This document shows, piece after piece, positions 12,143 through 23,899 of a stretch of DNA of 64,000 nt; position 1 is the first letter of the stretch, and the number at the start of each line of letters is the position of its first letter. The notes under the pieces are model-generated. The model did not search any database and was not told the DNA's origin. It saw only the letters and a program-made list of their open reading frames with translations. The translations under genes and the position numbers were made by a program. Where the stretch lies: the NCBI GenBank assembly GCA_034440635.1, contig JAOTON010001368.1:248001-312000 (forward strand), in the 5' to 3' direction. The DNA is from Lepas anatifera (lineage: Eukaryota > Arthropoda > Thecostraca > Lepadidae).

Positions 12143-12881
12143 TAGGGTGTCCCAAAATACCACCTTTTCGTCTGTGCAAGCTTGCCGGTTGACACCGCAT
12201 TCTCCTTTGAGTTAATAATGAGCATGCAAAATTTGGATTCGATCCTTTGAGGTTTGGTCCCCCCCGCCCCCAAAACTGGTGAAAATCGAAAATCGTTGAA
12301 TCGGCTCGAAAATGGGTTCATTCGAAAGCTTATGACAGAGGAAAACATATTTCCCTCATACAAATTGATGTAAAACCACTTCTTCAACGTTTTAGAGAGC
12401 TAAGAAGTTCCGAATTGTGGTATCACTGGCCAGAGGCGGATCTAATAAACTTTTTTTGGGGGGTAACATGAGCAAAATGGGAAAACAGTGTCTTGTTTTC
12501 AAGAAAATAGACCTCAATTGGCCAAAGCGAGTAGAGTTTATCACTTTTAAGGGGATGGCTGGATTGGTTTTCCTTGCATCCGCCACTGGTAAGGACATGA
12601 CAAATTATATATTGTACTTCGCCTGATTTCGGGAAACAAAGTCATTTGCTGCATCACTACGGATATAAGTGCATGGTACCATTGCGACCGTTAGAATGAA
12701 TATTCCATGTTTTCGTTCCTTTACAGAGTTGTCGTGTCATGACTAATTTGCATTTACTGTTAAAGCAGTCTACCTGAAGCAAATTGTACGATGCCTTCAG
12801 CATACTCGAAGAAAAGATCCAATGATGAAGAAGGGAGAAGTCAGCGACGGAAAAAAACATGCGGACTGACCTCTGAAGTAG
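12143..12881 (+). repeat. left terminal inverted repeat of the hAT-type element
   Basis: Reverse complement of 14796-15533 with scattered substitutions. Frames in this arm (for example at 12417) appear in both arms and are not genes. Confidence 0.85.
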
Positions 12882-13389
12882 TCCAGGCATCAATTGAAAC
12901 GATGAGATGACTTTGTTGGTAAATCCCTTCAGCTGCCTGCCAATCAGCTACCGACCAAGCGTAAAATCCTCCAAAGGTACCGAGCCCTCCGCATACAAGA
13001 GCCTAGTGCAACGAAGCACTAACTAGCTGGATAGATCGTTTTAGAGGTCCAGGCGATATAAGTCACCGTTCGAGTGCCCTGCAATACTGTTTACAGCAGC
13101 TGTAAAAATGTGTCATGCATACGCTAGGCGTGTGGTTAAAGTAATACTGAAACCTGAATCGAGAAACACTTTCATTTCAGCGCCAGCTCTATTCATTTCA
13201 TCGCCAGCTCATGGCAGTCGGTTATTATTTTCGTGGTAACAGTGACAAGTTCTTAAGGAACCTGCAAATGATCATGAGGTCTAACAACAATCCTTCTTCG
13301 CAAGAGGACTTCAGTTTCTTCATGAATCAACACCAGGTGCCTAATCCTAGAATTAGATAAAATATTTTCTGCTCACGCTGTTCTTTGTT

Positions 13390-14004
13390 GTTGTTTTTCT
13401 GACGATACTCTTCGACAAGCTCTCCATGGCCCCCGCCAAGCACCTTCAAGTCAAGCAGATTGCAGAGCTAATCGCCCTCTTTCATGACCCATACTTCTTG
13501 CAGGCCCTACTGACTGCGGGAACTCCACGGCTTGACATCAGGCTATTCCAGGACATGAAGACCTATTCAGGGCAGCTACCAAGTGCTGCGAAAGCCACAC
13601 AGTGCTCTATCATGCGTCAACCCTGGCATCTCACGGGGGAAAACGCCGTCCTCTGGTTGTTTGGTGAGGGTGTGTCAACAGATGAAAATGCAGAGGTAGC
13701 AGCTGCACTCCCTGACAGTCACATAGCCAGGAACATTGGCACAGGGAAAGCCGATGTTGTCAGGAGTATATAAGCTGAGGCTCTGTGACTTCGTCCGACC
13801 GCACTCCTGGCTGGCATTCAGGTGGATGAACGTCAGCAACCAGTGCTTACCACCCAGGAATCGGCGAGTGATACAGACTTCATCTGTATGAACGCTTTCA
13901 TGGAAAATCTAGCAGTCACAAACGACAGCGCGGAACGATCGGTGAAATACATCATGGACTACACCGACGTTGCCCGTGAAGGTGACATGAGGGCTCGGAA
14001 CTGA
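13390..14004 (+). pseudogene. degenerate transposon ORF (C-terminal part)
   Basis: The open segment 13426-13773 (115 codons) can be extended upstream in frame to about 13379. It reads FDKLSMAPAKHLQVKQIA, then PRLDIRLFQDMKTYSG, then MRQPWHLTGENAVLWLFGEG. After the stop at 13771-13773 homologous sequence continues in another frame (13774-13890, LCDFVRPHSWLAFRWM). It then returns to the first frame at 13850-14004 (NDSAERSVKYIMDYTD). From memory, the order 'R.LWHLT.E..VLALF...VS', 'F....SW..F' and 'NDxAERGVKLI' is typical of an uncharacterised repeat-borne protein family common in invertebrate genomes. At least two frameshifts and several stops make it a pseudogene, and the N-terminal half is missing. 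Its place between the arms links this ORF family to these termini, unless it was captured. Confidence 0.65.
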
Positions 14005-14255
14005 CAGTAGCCTGCGCACACCGTCTCCAAGCGCCGAATCTCGAAAAAGAGCTGGATGGCGTGCACGTGTAAAAATATTAATATAGAACTAGAAGGAGCA
14101 GTCTAACAACATTTTGTCTGAGAACAAGTTTCCTTTCCCATTCATGGGCTTCCGAATAAACACATTAAAGCCATTGGCTTGATGATATGGTGTGTCGTTC
14201 TGACTGCACCAATCGGTTGCGAAAAAAATGAAACAATCATATTTGTGCAATGAAC

Positions 14256-14717
14256 GCCCACTTTCCATGCCATTCACAGTCCCAGGGAAAAGAAATCTAG
14301 CTATGCCCTTGAAAGCGGTTAGATTGTACAAACTGTGATGATTCTGGTCCATTTTCTTGAAAAAAACAATAATTTTCCCCACATTTCCCGCGATACCCCC
14401 AAAAAAGTTTATAAGATCCGCCTCTGGCCAGTGATCTCGCAATTCGAAACTTCTTAGCTCCATAAAAGCATCAAGAAGTGGTGCTTTACATCAATTTGAA
14501 TGAGGGAAATAGGTTTTTCTGTCATAAGCTTTCATATAAACCAATTTTCAAGCCAATACAACGGTTTTCCATTTTCATCAGTTAAAGGGGGGGCGGGGAG
14601 ACCAAACCTCAAAGCATCGATTCAAAATTTTGCATGCTCATTATTAAATCAAAGGAGAATGCGGTGTCAACTGGCAAGCTTGCACAGACGAAAAAGTGGT
14701 ATTTTGGGACACCTTAA
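14256..14717. repeat. third internal arm copy in the hAT-type element
   Basis: This segment matches the right arm in the same orientation. It includes the CCGCCTCTGGCCAGTGAT stretch, a variant of the TCATAAGCTTTC stretch and the terminal AAAGTGGTATTTTGGGACACC, but it is more diverged. 14718-14795 then repeats the ACTC(A/C)TGACAC...CTGTAAAGGAA segment seen at 14928-14958, so the right half of the element contains a partial tandem duplication. Confidence 0.7.
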
Positions 14718-14795
14718 TTACTCCTGACACGACAATTCTGTAAAGGAACAAAAACATGGTATATTTCTTCTAACGGTCACAACGGTGTAAAGGAG

Positions 14796-15533
14796 TACTT
14801 CAGAGGTCGGCCTGCATGTTTTTCCCGTTGCTGACTTGTCTCTTCTTCATCATTGTATCTTTTCTTCGAGTATGCTGAAGGCATCGTACAATTTGCTTCA
14901 GGAAGACTGCTTCAACATTAAATGCAAATTACTCATGACACAACAACTCTGTAAAGGAAGGAACACATGGAATATTCATTCCAACGGTCACAATGGTACC
15001 ATGCACTTATATCCGTAGTGATGCCGCAAATGGCTTTGTTTCCCGAAATCAGGCGAAGTACAATTTATAATTTGTCATGTCCATACCAGTAGCGGATGCA
15101 AGGAAAACCAATCCAGTCATCCCGTTAAAAGTGATAAAACTCTACTCGCTTTGGCCAATTGTGGTCTATTTTCTTGAAAAAAGACACTGTTTTCCCATTT
15201 TGCTCATGTTACCCCCAAAAAAAGTTTATTAGATCCGCCTCTGGCCAGTGATACCACAATTCGGAACTTCTTAGCTCTCTAAAACGATGAAGAAGTGGTT
15301 TTACATCAATTTGTGTGAGGGAAATATGTTTCCCTCTGTCATAAGCTTTCGAATGAACCCATTTTCGAGCCAATTCAACGATTTTCGATTTTCACCAGTT
15401 TTGGGGGGCGGGGGGGGACCAAACCTCAAAGGATCGAATCCAAATTTTGCATGCTCATTATTAACTCAAAGGAGAATGCGGTGTCAACCGGCAAGCTTGC
15501 ACAGACGAAAAAGTGGTATTTTGGGACACCCTA
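14796..15533 (-). repeat. right terminal inverted repeat of the hAT-type element
   Basis: Pairs with 12143-12881. It ends GGGACACCCTA immediately before the duplicated GTGGCTAT (15534-15541). Confidence 0.85.
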
Positions 15534-15935
15534 GTGGCTATGGACATTCCCAAGAATATGCCCAATATTTAGTGAACTGTAGCTCCCTAGGCTTTGACCT
15601 GACACGAAAATGAATGCCACTGTAATGAAAGCGCATCTCAAGAGCTTTCGAATGGTGTTAGAAAAATGTTTCTAGCTATCATAGTTTCTGAGATATATGA
15701 GGTTTTCTTAGTACACCTCATATTAGCGATTTTGACCTATTTTGACCTCTGGTGACCTTGATATTGACCTGACAAGAAAAATGACCGAAGTATTTTCGAT
15801 ATCATTTTCGAAGAGCCTTCGATTGCTGTTTTGCGCTTTTTTCTAGCTCTCTTAGTTTTTGAGATCGTGCGGGGTCTTTTTTAGCCCCCCACCAGGGCGA
15901 AGGTGGCTCGTACCCGCCACCGGGGCAAGGGTTAA

Positions 15936-16439
15936 AGTATGCTGAACAGTTGAAGTTTGTGCGAACCAACCTGCATTTACTACATCTATATTTACTACAA
16001 ATTAGTTTATTTTGGGCTTATGGTTTGAATACTTTGTGTCTTATATACATATCATTCATACATAGCAATCTACAATTGTTGTAAAGGGGGCTGCTCATCA
16101 TCAGTATCGAGGTTTCAGAGCGCCTCAACTTCAACGGCTATTTGGCGCCCATACCTCTAACCATCCTTTGTTTCCTGTTACGATAGCGAGGTAAACACGG
16201 TTTTGTGCAATCAAGTCAGCTAACTAGCAAGCTTCTGCTACAGGGCATTGTTGAAGCGCAGCCTGGGCACCATCTCAGCTCAGCCTAGTGACCCCCAGCG
16301 TTTTGGATTCTCCTCCGAGAGCACGGCTAATATATTTGACGAAATATTAGGCCTAGGACATCGAGAATACACCAGGGTCTGACCATTTCAAACTCGCAAT
16401 AGTTTGTGTTGCCTCCGATGCGGGACTCCGCTGCCGTAT
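15936..16439. other. unannotated stretch
   Basis: No repeat, exon or regulatory site recognised. Confidence 0.5.
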
Positions 16440-17221
16440 CGGCGCGTAGCGCCGCCGTACTTGGCATATCTTTTCCCTCATCATTTTTACAGTTTCTGTG
16501 AAAATTTTAAGGCTAGGTCATCTCAGGTCAGGTCACCAGTACAGGTCAAGTGACCCGACCTCAAAAAAAGTTTAAGATAGCATAAGTCGGAGCAGGGTGA
16601 ACTTATCCGATTGGAACTCATATCACATAATGGCCCCACCGAGTTCTCTAAAAAATGTTCCGGTATTTTTTATATCGATGACATAAGGTCAGGTACGAGG
16701 CATGACCTCTCCATTGGAAATACATGGGAAAATGTTTTTTACAGAATAACTCAGTAACGGATGGCGATAAAACATTTATGTTAGCTGCATTAGACTTGTC
16801 TGGGATTTGCGGTTCTAATGATATGCATTTTATATAATTTGACCCCGACCTGACCCCAAGTCAGGTCAAATCCTTGATTTGACCTAGCAAGGTCAAATTA
16901 TATATCATTCGATTCGGCTTGCTGAGAGGATTCATATCGTTAAAGTCGTTTTGCTCTATCTTTACTTGTTCAGATGTAATGGCCGAAAAAACTAAATTTA
17001 CATGTTATCCCTATGACGGCATGTTTTGACCTCTCGTGACCTTAAATGTGACCTGACAAAAAAATGGTTCAAATGTTCTCGATGGAGAAGTGGATGGGCA
17101 GCCCAACACCTTTTACCGTTTTTCGCTACCTACCGTGGTTCTCGAGATCTTAGGGGGGCGGGTACCCCCCCTCCCCCGTCAATGCGAAGGTGGCTCAGAC
17201 CCCCGTCAATGCGCGTGTTAA
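16440..17221 (+). mobile_element. TTAA element family A, copy A2 (left end lost)
   Basis: Begins abruptly inside the GGCGCGTAGCGCCGCC palindrome and then matches A3 nearly base for base to the doubled right end: CCCCCGTCAATGCG, AAGGTGGCTCAGA, CCCCCGTCAATGCG, then CGTGTTAA (TTAA 17218-17221). Confidence 0.9.
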
Positions 17222-17392
17222 TTTCCTGCAGAGAGGTCGGGTTAGATATAGCATCTTAATTGACTGCTTCAAAAAATACAAGTGGTGCAAGTCAATAAAC
17301 ATTTTTAGACAAAACTAGACGGTCTTGTACATTTCAGCAGTTTCACTGTTTAATATAGCATGAACAAAAGCGTACCATGTTTCTTGTTTCCA

Positions 17393-18423
17393 TTAACCCG
17401 CGCCCCACAAGGGGTCCTGCCCCACCTTCGACCCACCGGGGGCATCGATGGCCCCCCTCTAACTCCGAACATATGAGGATTAGCGCAAATATGCAAAGTG
17501 CACTAGAAAGCTCGTGTAAATTCAGTAAGAAATTACTTTACATGTCTAAGCGCTCAGGTCAATGGTTTGACCTCCAGAGTTCAAGCTAGGTCAAGATAGG
17601 CTATTTTCACTCAAATATGCAATGCTTAAGCAAACTGGGCATAACTCTCATGCCATTAGAGCTATTAAGGTCTGTTAAAGTACATCGGACACAAAAATGC
17701 CAGACCTTTTTTCGCTATGTGAAACGTAATGACCTCCCGCCAGTGGTTTGACCTCCAGAGGTCACCTCGTGACCTACTATGACCTGAGGTCACGAAAGGT
17801 CAAAAAGTAACTTTGCCGTACATCAAATGAAAGCCGGTGACGAGAAATACACGATGGTGTTTGATTCAACGCTCTAGCTTAAATAGGTCAGAAGTGATTG
17901 ACAAAATACTGTTTTTGACCCCTGGTGACCTTAGATGACCTCGGAGAGGTAAAAGGGAAAATATTGCCTCTGGGACCCGTGAAATGGTGTCCAAGAACGC
18001 TTTTGTGAGCAAGCTGAGCATTTGCAATCGTTTTTGTGACTTTTAGATCATAATACAGCTTTTTCCCATGCTTTTCAATTGGAGAGGTCACCTTGTGACC
18101 TGACCTCAGGTCACAAAATCCAAAAAATCCCAGATTTACACCTTGTAGATACTGGAGGGCTCAAAAGTGTAGAAAGTTTCAAACCGATCGACTTAAAAAT
18201 GTAGTTCTTATCGAGTTCAAAAGTTGAAGTGAGGTGACCTTGGTTGACCTCTTCTGGTGACCTGACCTTGGGTGACCCGGGATAAAAACTTCAGGGATGG
18301 TGGGAAAATGATGGGGTGAGAGGTAGAGCACTCAACCGCGGTGCTGCACCTCGTTGGTTTTTCTGCTATCCCGGAAAGACATTAAGACTGGGCCATTGAT
18401 GTCCCCCGTGGGTCGAGGGTTAA
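17393..18423 (-). mobile_element. TTAA element family E, copy E1
   Basis: TTAA at 17393-17396 and 18420-18423. The left end is doubled: TTAACCCGCG, CCCCACAAGGGG, spacer CCCCACCTTCG, ACCCACCGGGGG, then the palindrome GGCATCGATGGCC. The interior carries many AGGTCA/TGACCT motifs. Non-autonomous; no coding capacity seen. Confidence 0.9.
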
Positions 18424-18730
18424 AATTAATGAATTTGAGAGCATAGGCGGTTCTGGGGGCGTCAAGTGGGAGAAGTTAATCCCCATCGACCCTTGATGTC
18501 CCCCTAAATGGTCATGGCGCTCCCCTGAAAATCGATGGTACTCCCTGAGATGACACTTCTCATCCCCCTCCTCCTCCTTCGAATACAGGTATTGGCGCCC
18601 TCGCGATATCGTTTGGCGCCCACTTTGCATTTTTTGATTTTCCGCCCAAAAGTGGCACCCCTAGTCCGAATAGCGCCCCTACAATGTGCCACTCCCCACC
18701 AGATCAAACATCCAGGATCCCGGTATGTTT
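18424..18730. repeat. GGCGCC/CCACTTCCC-rich dispersed repeat, copy 1
   Basis: A C-rich stretch with regularly spaced phrases (CCCTGAAAATC, TTGGCGCCC, CCGCCCAAAAGTGGC, TAGCGCCCC) that recur in the same order at 20735-21035 and 24361-24630. It starts with ATAGGCGGTTC and ends CATCCAGGATCC, like the GGCGGATCCAGG heads seen at 49010 and 39500. The class is unknown. The open frames crossing it come from lack of T-rich stops. Confidence 0.55.
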
Positions 18731-20734
18731 GAGAGTTTTCTTACGAAAACCTGATTCTGATTACCCCTGGAGTTGAGGGCATATGATTAAGCCAGCTCCA
18801 AAATTTAGGTCCAACACAAGTCGGGATCCCCAGGATGCGTCGGCGCTTCTCCTTTACAAACTCCAGACGAGTCGCTTTTGTTCTGGCAGGCGACTTCCCT
18901 GCCCTGATGTCGACTCATTTTCCACCGGCTGTCCGTCTCCGCAGGCTTGTCAATGGACACTGCCGCGGTAACGCTGCGTCACCAACGACACAGCACCTTT
19001 TCTCCAAAATACACATTTCAATATAAAATGACTGATTTCACACCGATGAATCTTCAATAAAAATGCAATAACGAGGTATATCGCTCCTCAGTTCATCTCG
19101 ACTCTTATCTAACGCGCAGTTTGGCTACACCCGTTTCCGTCCGGCGAAATCATATCAGCCGTTAAGCATTAGCGGCGAACGGGTGCTGCTTCATTCTATT
19201 TGGCCTATCGCGGTCGGCCATGCTTCGTGCCTTCAGCTAAACAGTAACCGCGCCTGAGGCAAACGAGCCACTCATCCCGCCAACGAGCCCGCCGTTCACA
19301 TGACTGCGCCCGGAGGCGTCGTATTACCCCCACTGCCTGGGGGCGGCGGCGGGGGCGCGTGCCGCTGGCGACCGTCCGCGACACGGCCAGGCCCCATTAG
19401 CTCGGCAACTCGCCCACGTTTGACAGGCTACCGGTCGCCATTCTTATCTGTCTTTTGTTGGTGGTTCTTGCGCAGCTCATTTGCATAGCTGAGATGCCGG
19501 CCTGCTTGGGCGCGCGCCGGTCGGCTTTAGGCGGCGCGTCGTCTCTCGCCAGCGGCCAGAAGCGGCGCGCCTCTGCTCCGATCCGGCGCAAGCGACGACG
19601 TCGGCGATGGATGACGACATTTGTCTGCAGATGTGTTGGAACGGAAAGTGGTAGCGTGACTTGAATTGGGAATGGCTTGAGCATAAGGGAATGCCCTCTG
19701 GCGTGCATTGTAGTAGAGTGACCGACATATGTCGCGTGCTCTCTAAAAGTGTAAATAACGGTGGCCATCATATTCACAACTGCAAAAGTGAGAAAAGCTT
19801 CAGAAAGCGGTTATCCAAAATTGTGAAGTTTATCTCATCTCCATTCCATGGGTCAACGGTAGAACATAAACAATCACAGATCACCAGTTTACATCTTCCA
19901 TGAATCATATTCCTGTTCTCAGTCTTCCATCCCTCACCCCGCTGCACTGAGGCGGACTACGGCCAAACTCTGCGGACACGGACAGTCGCGGACACGTGAC
20001 CCCACCCCGGGTGCGGTGAGTCAACTTTAGGGCATGTCTCGGCTCGGTCAGGTTAGGCTCGGCTCCGTGGTGGTGTCTCCTGTATGCGAAATACGTAAAT
20101 ACCACAGAAGGCTTGAAATTAGGCACATATTTCAAGCATTTCAGTCAAGAAACATTTCACGGATGCAAAATGACTTCCAAAGGTAAGCCTGTCCCTATTA
20201 TAATTGCAGAGTTCCCTTCATGTAGTTTTCCTCCTGAAGTTCCTCATCATTTTCCTCAAGCGTTTATTCTTATTTTCAGCTCCATTATTTCTTGAAATAT
20301 CGCACAAATCCACACGAAAGCTGCCGGAGATGAACACTCCTGGTGCGAGAGTGTGAAGGGCCCCTGCGTCAGCCGTACTCTCGCTGAGTCGGTGAAGCAT
20401 GCTCCGCTACGATCGGACTCCGACGCCGGTCGTGAGATCCTGCTCAATTTCGCTGAGATCAGTCTTTACTTTGTCTGGAACGCAAATGACGGTCCCGACA
20501 GAGCAACCAAGAACGTGTTTGGTCCCATTACCAAACAATATTGTTTGCTGGGCTTGGACTCAGACCAGACTAGGCTCAGAACTTGAAGCCTTCTTTCGAG
20601 AATGACACCAATGATTTTATCAGGGAGTGAGCCATGACCAGGGGTTGTAAGCTTCTGTCCACTTTCTTGCATGTCGGTGATTGCCCCAAGAGAACAGTGC
20701 TGCCGGTGTCGAATAAAGGCAACTGCGGCTAACT
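18731..20734. other. unannotated stretch with CpG-rich patch 19240-19640
   Basis: 19240-19640 is GC- and CpG-rich, possibly a regulatory island. Short frames here are arginine/proline-rich products of that composition. A donor-like CCAAAG|GTAAGC at 20181 follows a short ATG-containing segment, but the support is too weak for an exon call. Confidence 0.45.
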
Positions 20735-21035
20735 TATCTATGTAAAATATGTGGCAGACCCAGGGGGCAAAAGGGGCACTTGCCCTCCCCTATCGACCCT
20801 TGGAGACCCCATGGAAGGGTGATGGCCCCCTCTGAAATGCCACTTCCCACCCCGTCCCCGTGGATGCGAGTATCGGTGCCCCAACGATAGAAGTTGGCTC
20901 CCTCCTGATACGATTTGTCGTCCAAAAGCGGTGACCCTTGGTCCGGATGGCGCCCCGACCATGTCCCCCCTGATCGAGGGGTGAACCGAGGATTGCTGAT
21001 CCCCCTGATCAGCAATCCTTGATCTGCCTATGTAG
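20735..21035. repeat. GGCGCC/CCACTTCCC-rich dispersed repeat, copy 2
   Basis: Shares the phrase order of the copy at 18424 (CTGAAATGCCACTTCCCACC, GATACGATTTG, CGTCCAAAAGCGG, GGATGGCGCCCC). Near its end, AGGATTGCTGATC and GATCAGCAATCCT (20989-21019) form a perfect 13-bp inverted repeat with a 5-bp loop. Confidence 0.55.
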
Positions 21036-23865
21036 AATTCTGCCCACGGGATGACCCCAATAAATAGCCAAGTAGGAGAGATGTAACAATGGAACAACGA
21101 ACAAAATCTGTCGATATTATTTTCACAGCAAATATGTAAAATACTATAAGACTTATCGCAAAATGCCCCAAAATAGTATAAGCGCAAACAATAAGCAAGA
21201 TAACATAAATGCAACAAAACTCTTAACGCCTGAACAATTCCATAACATAAAGAGAAAGCTAAAACAAAAATATATAACATATTCGACATCCAACAGCCAA
21301 TGCTTCACTCTCTTGGTACAGAATCAGCATGCTCGTTCACCTCCTTTCCTTCCTTGCTTAGTAAGGTAGTAAGACAACTGTAGCTATGTGGTTAAGCTTT
21401 TAGTTTTATTTCACAATGTTCTGTTTTCTTTTCTAGACATAGCTTGTGTCTTACAAGAGTGTATCCAGAGGGGTCCAATTTGGTTGTTTGTTTCGTGCCC
21501 TAGAGCTCACCTTTAGAATTAAACAAGACCAAGGGGTGATTCGACCCCACCATGAGCGTCTGAGCTGCAGCTTGTGTGGTCGGCGAGCTATTTATTCTCA
21601 GAAGAATACCATTCCAGAAGAGCCACTTTAATGACCGTGTAATACCTAACTCAACTCGCATCACACAGGTTAATGTCGCAAAATAATGTACCATGGCTCA
21701 TTAATAAAGCCATCCCAGCTCGTCGGTGCATGAGGAGCCCCTGTTGTGAGGCGCACGACAGCGGCCGTGTGCTCACGGACGAGCTGCAGCGCCGCTTTGA
21801 AGTCGGCCGCGCCGCTGCAGCGCCCTGGTCACGAGACTGACGCAAGAAGCCCCCCGTCGTTGCTGACGCCGCCAGACCAGTAAATCCCCAACAATGTGAT
21901 CTCAGGCTCGAAAAATGCGCTGTTTGTAGACCCTGCGGGATGTTTCTTCTTGGAAAGAACCGGCCAGATAACAGCACTTGACACCTGCCACAGTGCGCTG
22001 TCTGCGCTCGCTATGTCGCCTGTCGGTGCCTGACAAAGTGGCCCCGTCACCACCACTCGTTACGTCTGTTGTCGCCTGTGTCTGGGTGCGGTCCGCACGA
22101 CGTCAGCCGGTGTCGAGCGACATCCGTGGGCCCGTCGCGTCGGCGTCGCGGTGCGGCGCTTTGTGACATTCAGAGACGATCGGCGGCGGCATCGATGCTC
22201 GGTCACCCGCACCGGCCAGCAATCAGCGGCCGAGCTGTAGCAGACGGCAGGAAAGGCGCAGCAGCGGCCTTATAGCCGGCGTACCCGAGCGGCGCCTGCA
22301 CCGTCCGACTGAAGCTGCATTCAGGGCAAACAAGTAGCTGTGGAGCGTCATGTGAATGAAATTCTGGTTTAACAAGTCATTACATTACAGATGAGGGCTT
22401 GCCGTTGAGACTGGGTGTAGTTCAAACATGAAGCTTTCCTGTGGTGGGTAATCCAAGGTTTCTCGAATGCTCGTGCAAAGTTGTGAATCAGATCCAAGCC
22501 GGTAGACTATATTTCCTCAAACTTTCATGGCTCTATACTTAAAGTATTTTGAGTGACAGCTTTCCTAAAGAAAGTATTCATCGCTACCAAAATGCCGATT
22601 TCTGGAGGTTTGCCGGCCGCGACGCATACACCTCGTAATGAATGGGTCGCATGCGCAGACGCTTCGCATGTGTTACACACGTATACTGTGCCGCCGGTGA
22701 GGCAGATATAATCATTTATTGTGTCTATCTAAACAAATGTGTACAGGCTTAGTCTGTACCTCCAAAGCAATCCAATTACCCATATAATACTCTTCTAATC
22801 TGTCGAAAACGGACCGCTGTCTTGTGAGTGTGACCTGGAAGTACCTACCAAAGAATAATAATAGATCAAATATTCAACGGAGTTACAAAAAAACATGAAG
22901 AAGATGACTTGGAGTCATGAAAGGCAGTCTGAACAAATTATGTTTACTGCGTAGAAACAAACGCACTGAACACTCACATAGACCACCTGTCTTAAAAGAG
23001 AAACAGCTAGTGCGATCCTTTGAATATATATATAATAATTTTTGTGGACTCCAATATTTCGATACAGTGCTGTCCCTATCTTCTAGTTTTTGAGCAAGCG
23101 TGGACTTGCCCCACTCCCTCCACGCCCCGATTCACCCTCGGCGGCCCCTGAAATAGTATTAGCACCCGCTGAGACAGGGCATTTTTAAGGAAAAGTCAGT
23201 GGGGGAGGGGGCATTTCTTGTGCTGGCCATTATAGCGTCTTCAGGGGAGCAAGACCCCATTTTGAGGGGGTTTGATAAAACTTGTCGCATTAGTGTTAAA
23301 AAATGTTTCTCAATTGTGTTATTCCATATCTATACATTATAGGTGCTGCCCAGGGATTCTAGTTTTTTTGTGGAATGGTTAAGCCGAGTTAAAAAAGGTT
23401 CAAAGAGGGGAAAAATTTTATTTCCACTAAAATAGCCAAATAAACACCACAAAAGCCAGATTTTAGGATAAAACGAACCCTAGTGGTAGTAATAAAACCA
23501 CAGAAAAACGGGACATGTATCCCTGTTTAAGACTAATTGTTGACAATTTGATATTGACGATGCAATATTTTTAGCACACTACCCATATAATAGGAAGCCA
23601 GGGGTACCCTTCCAACCCCGCGTGGCCATCGAATGATTTTATCCACATAACCAGAACATTTTTTGGGATCATCAACCAACCCCCCACTTTTCGAGAAAAA
23701 ATTTCCTGATCTCAGTCAAAATGGGAATAAACCGGAAATTTGTATAACCAGCCTCTGCAGAAGGCCACGAGGAGCCCAAATTCGAAAAGTTGTTGGTACT
23801 AACGTGGAAAATTTGCTGCCAGCATCAGGTTGAAGTTTGACTGACCCCCTCACTTCTTTGCCGGT
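21036..23865. other. unannotated stretch with CpG-rich patch 21975-22300
   Basis: 21975-22300 is strongly CpG-rich (GTCGCGTCGGCGTCGCGG-like) and could be an unmethylated regulatory island. 23085-23280 is a GGGG/CCCC-rich stretch similar in style to the dispersed repeats. No exon recognised. Confidence 0.45.
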
Positions 23866-23899
23866 GGTGACGCTTATATATGCTACCACCACAATAATA
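23716..23899 (-). CDS. continuation of the signal-peptide frame
   Basis: This is the same minus-strand frame as 23922-23900. It gives the rest of the hydrophobic core and then a 45-residue hydrophilic stretch ending at a TGA at 23716-23718. If the donor at about 23854 is used, only the first part is coding. Confidence 0.2.

Larger units (their letters stand above)
12143..15533. mobile_element. hAT-type DNA transposon with ~740-bp terminal inverted repeats
   Basis: The element starts TAGGGTGTCCCAAAAT and ends with its reverse complement, flanked by the exact 8-bp duplication GTGGCTAT. The arms 12143-12881 and 14796-15533 are inverted copies of each other over about 740 bp with few differences, which is very long for a hAT element and recalls foldback types. 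A third, more diverged copy of the right arm lies inside at about 14256-14717 in the same orientation. The internal part carries a broken protein remnant (13390-14004). It is inserted in the family B element B3, so it is younger than that copy. Confidence 0.85.
11337..15935 (+). mobile_element. TTAA element family B, copy B3 (interrupted by hAT element)
   Basis: TTAA at 11337-11340 and 15932-15935 bound this copy. The left end has CCCGGGTGGGGG and the palindrome GGGGGTCTTTTTAGACCCCC. The right end has the doubled form, with GCGAAGGTGGC lying between two GGTGG-type cores. Removing the 3391-bp insertion at 12143-15533 plus its 8-bp duplication leaves an element of about 1.2 kb. The interior has AGGTCA arrays and a TTTGACCTGAC/GTCAGGTCAAA centre at about 11985-12010. 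Confidence 0.85.

Noticed and set aside
12417..12626. Frames in both arms of the hAT-type element (also 14500, 15287)
   Set aside because: They are copies of the terminal inverted repeat on either strand, not separate genes.
20145..20181. Tiny exon with CAG acceptor and GTAAGC donor
   Set aside because: Only 37 bp, no supporting neighbour exon; such sites are common by chance in 64 kb.
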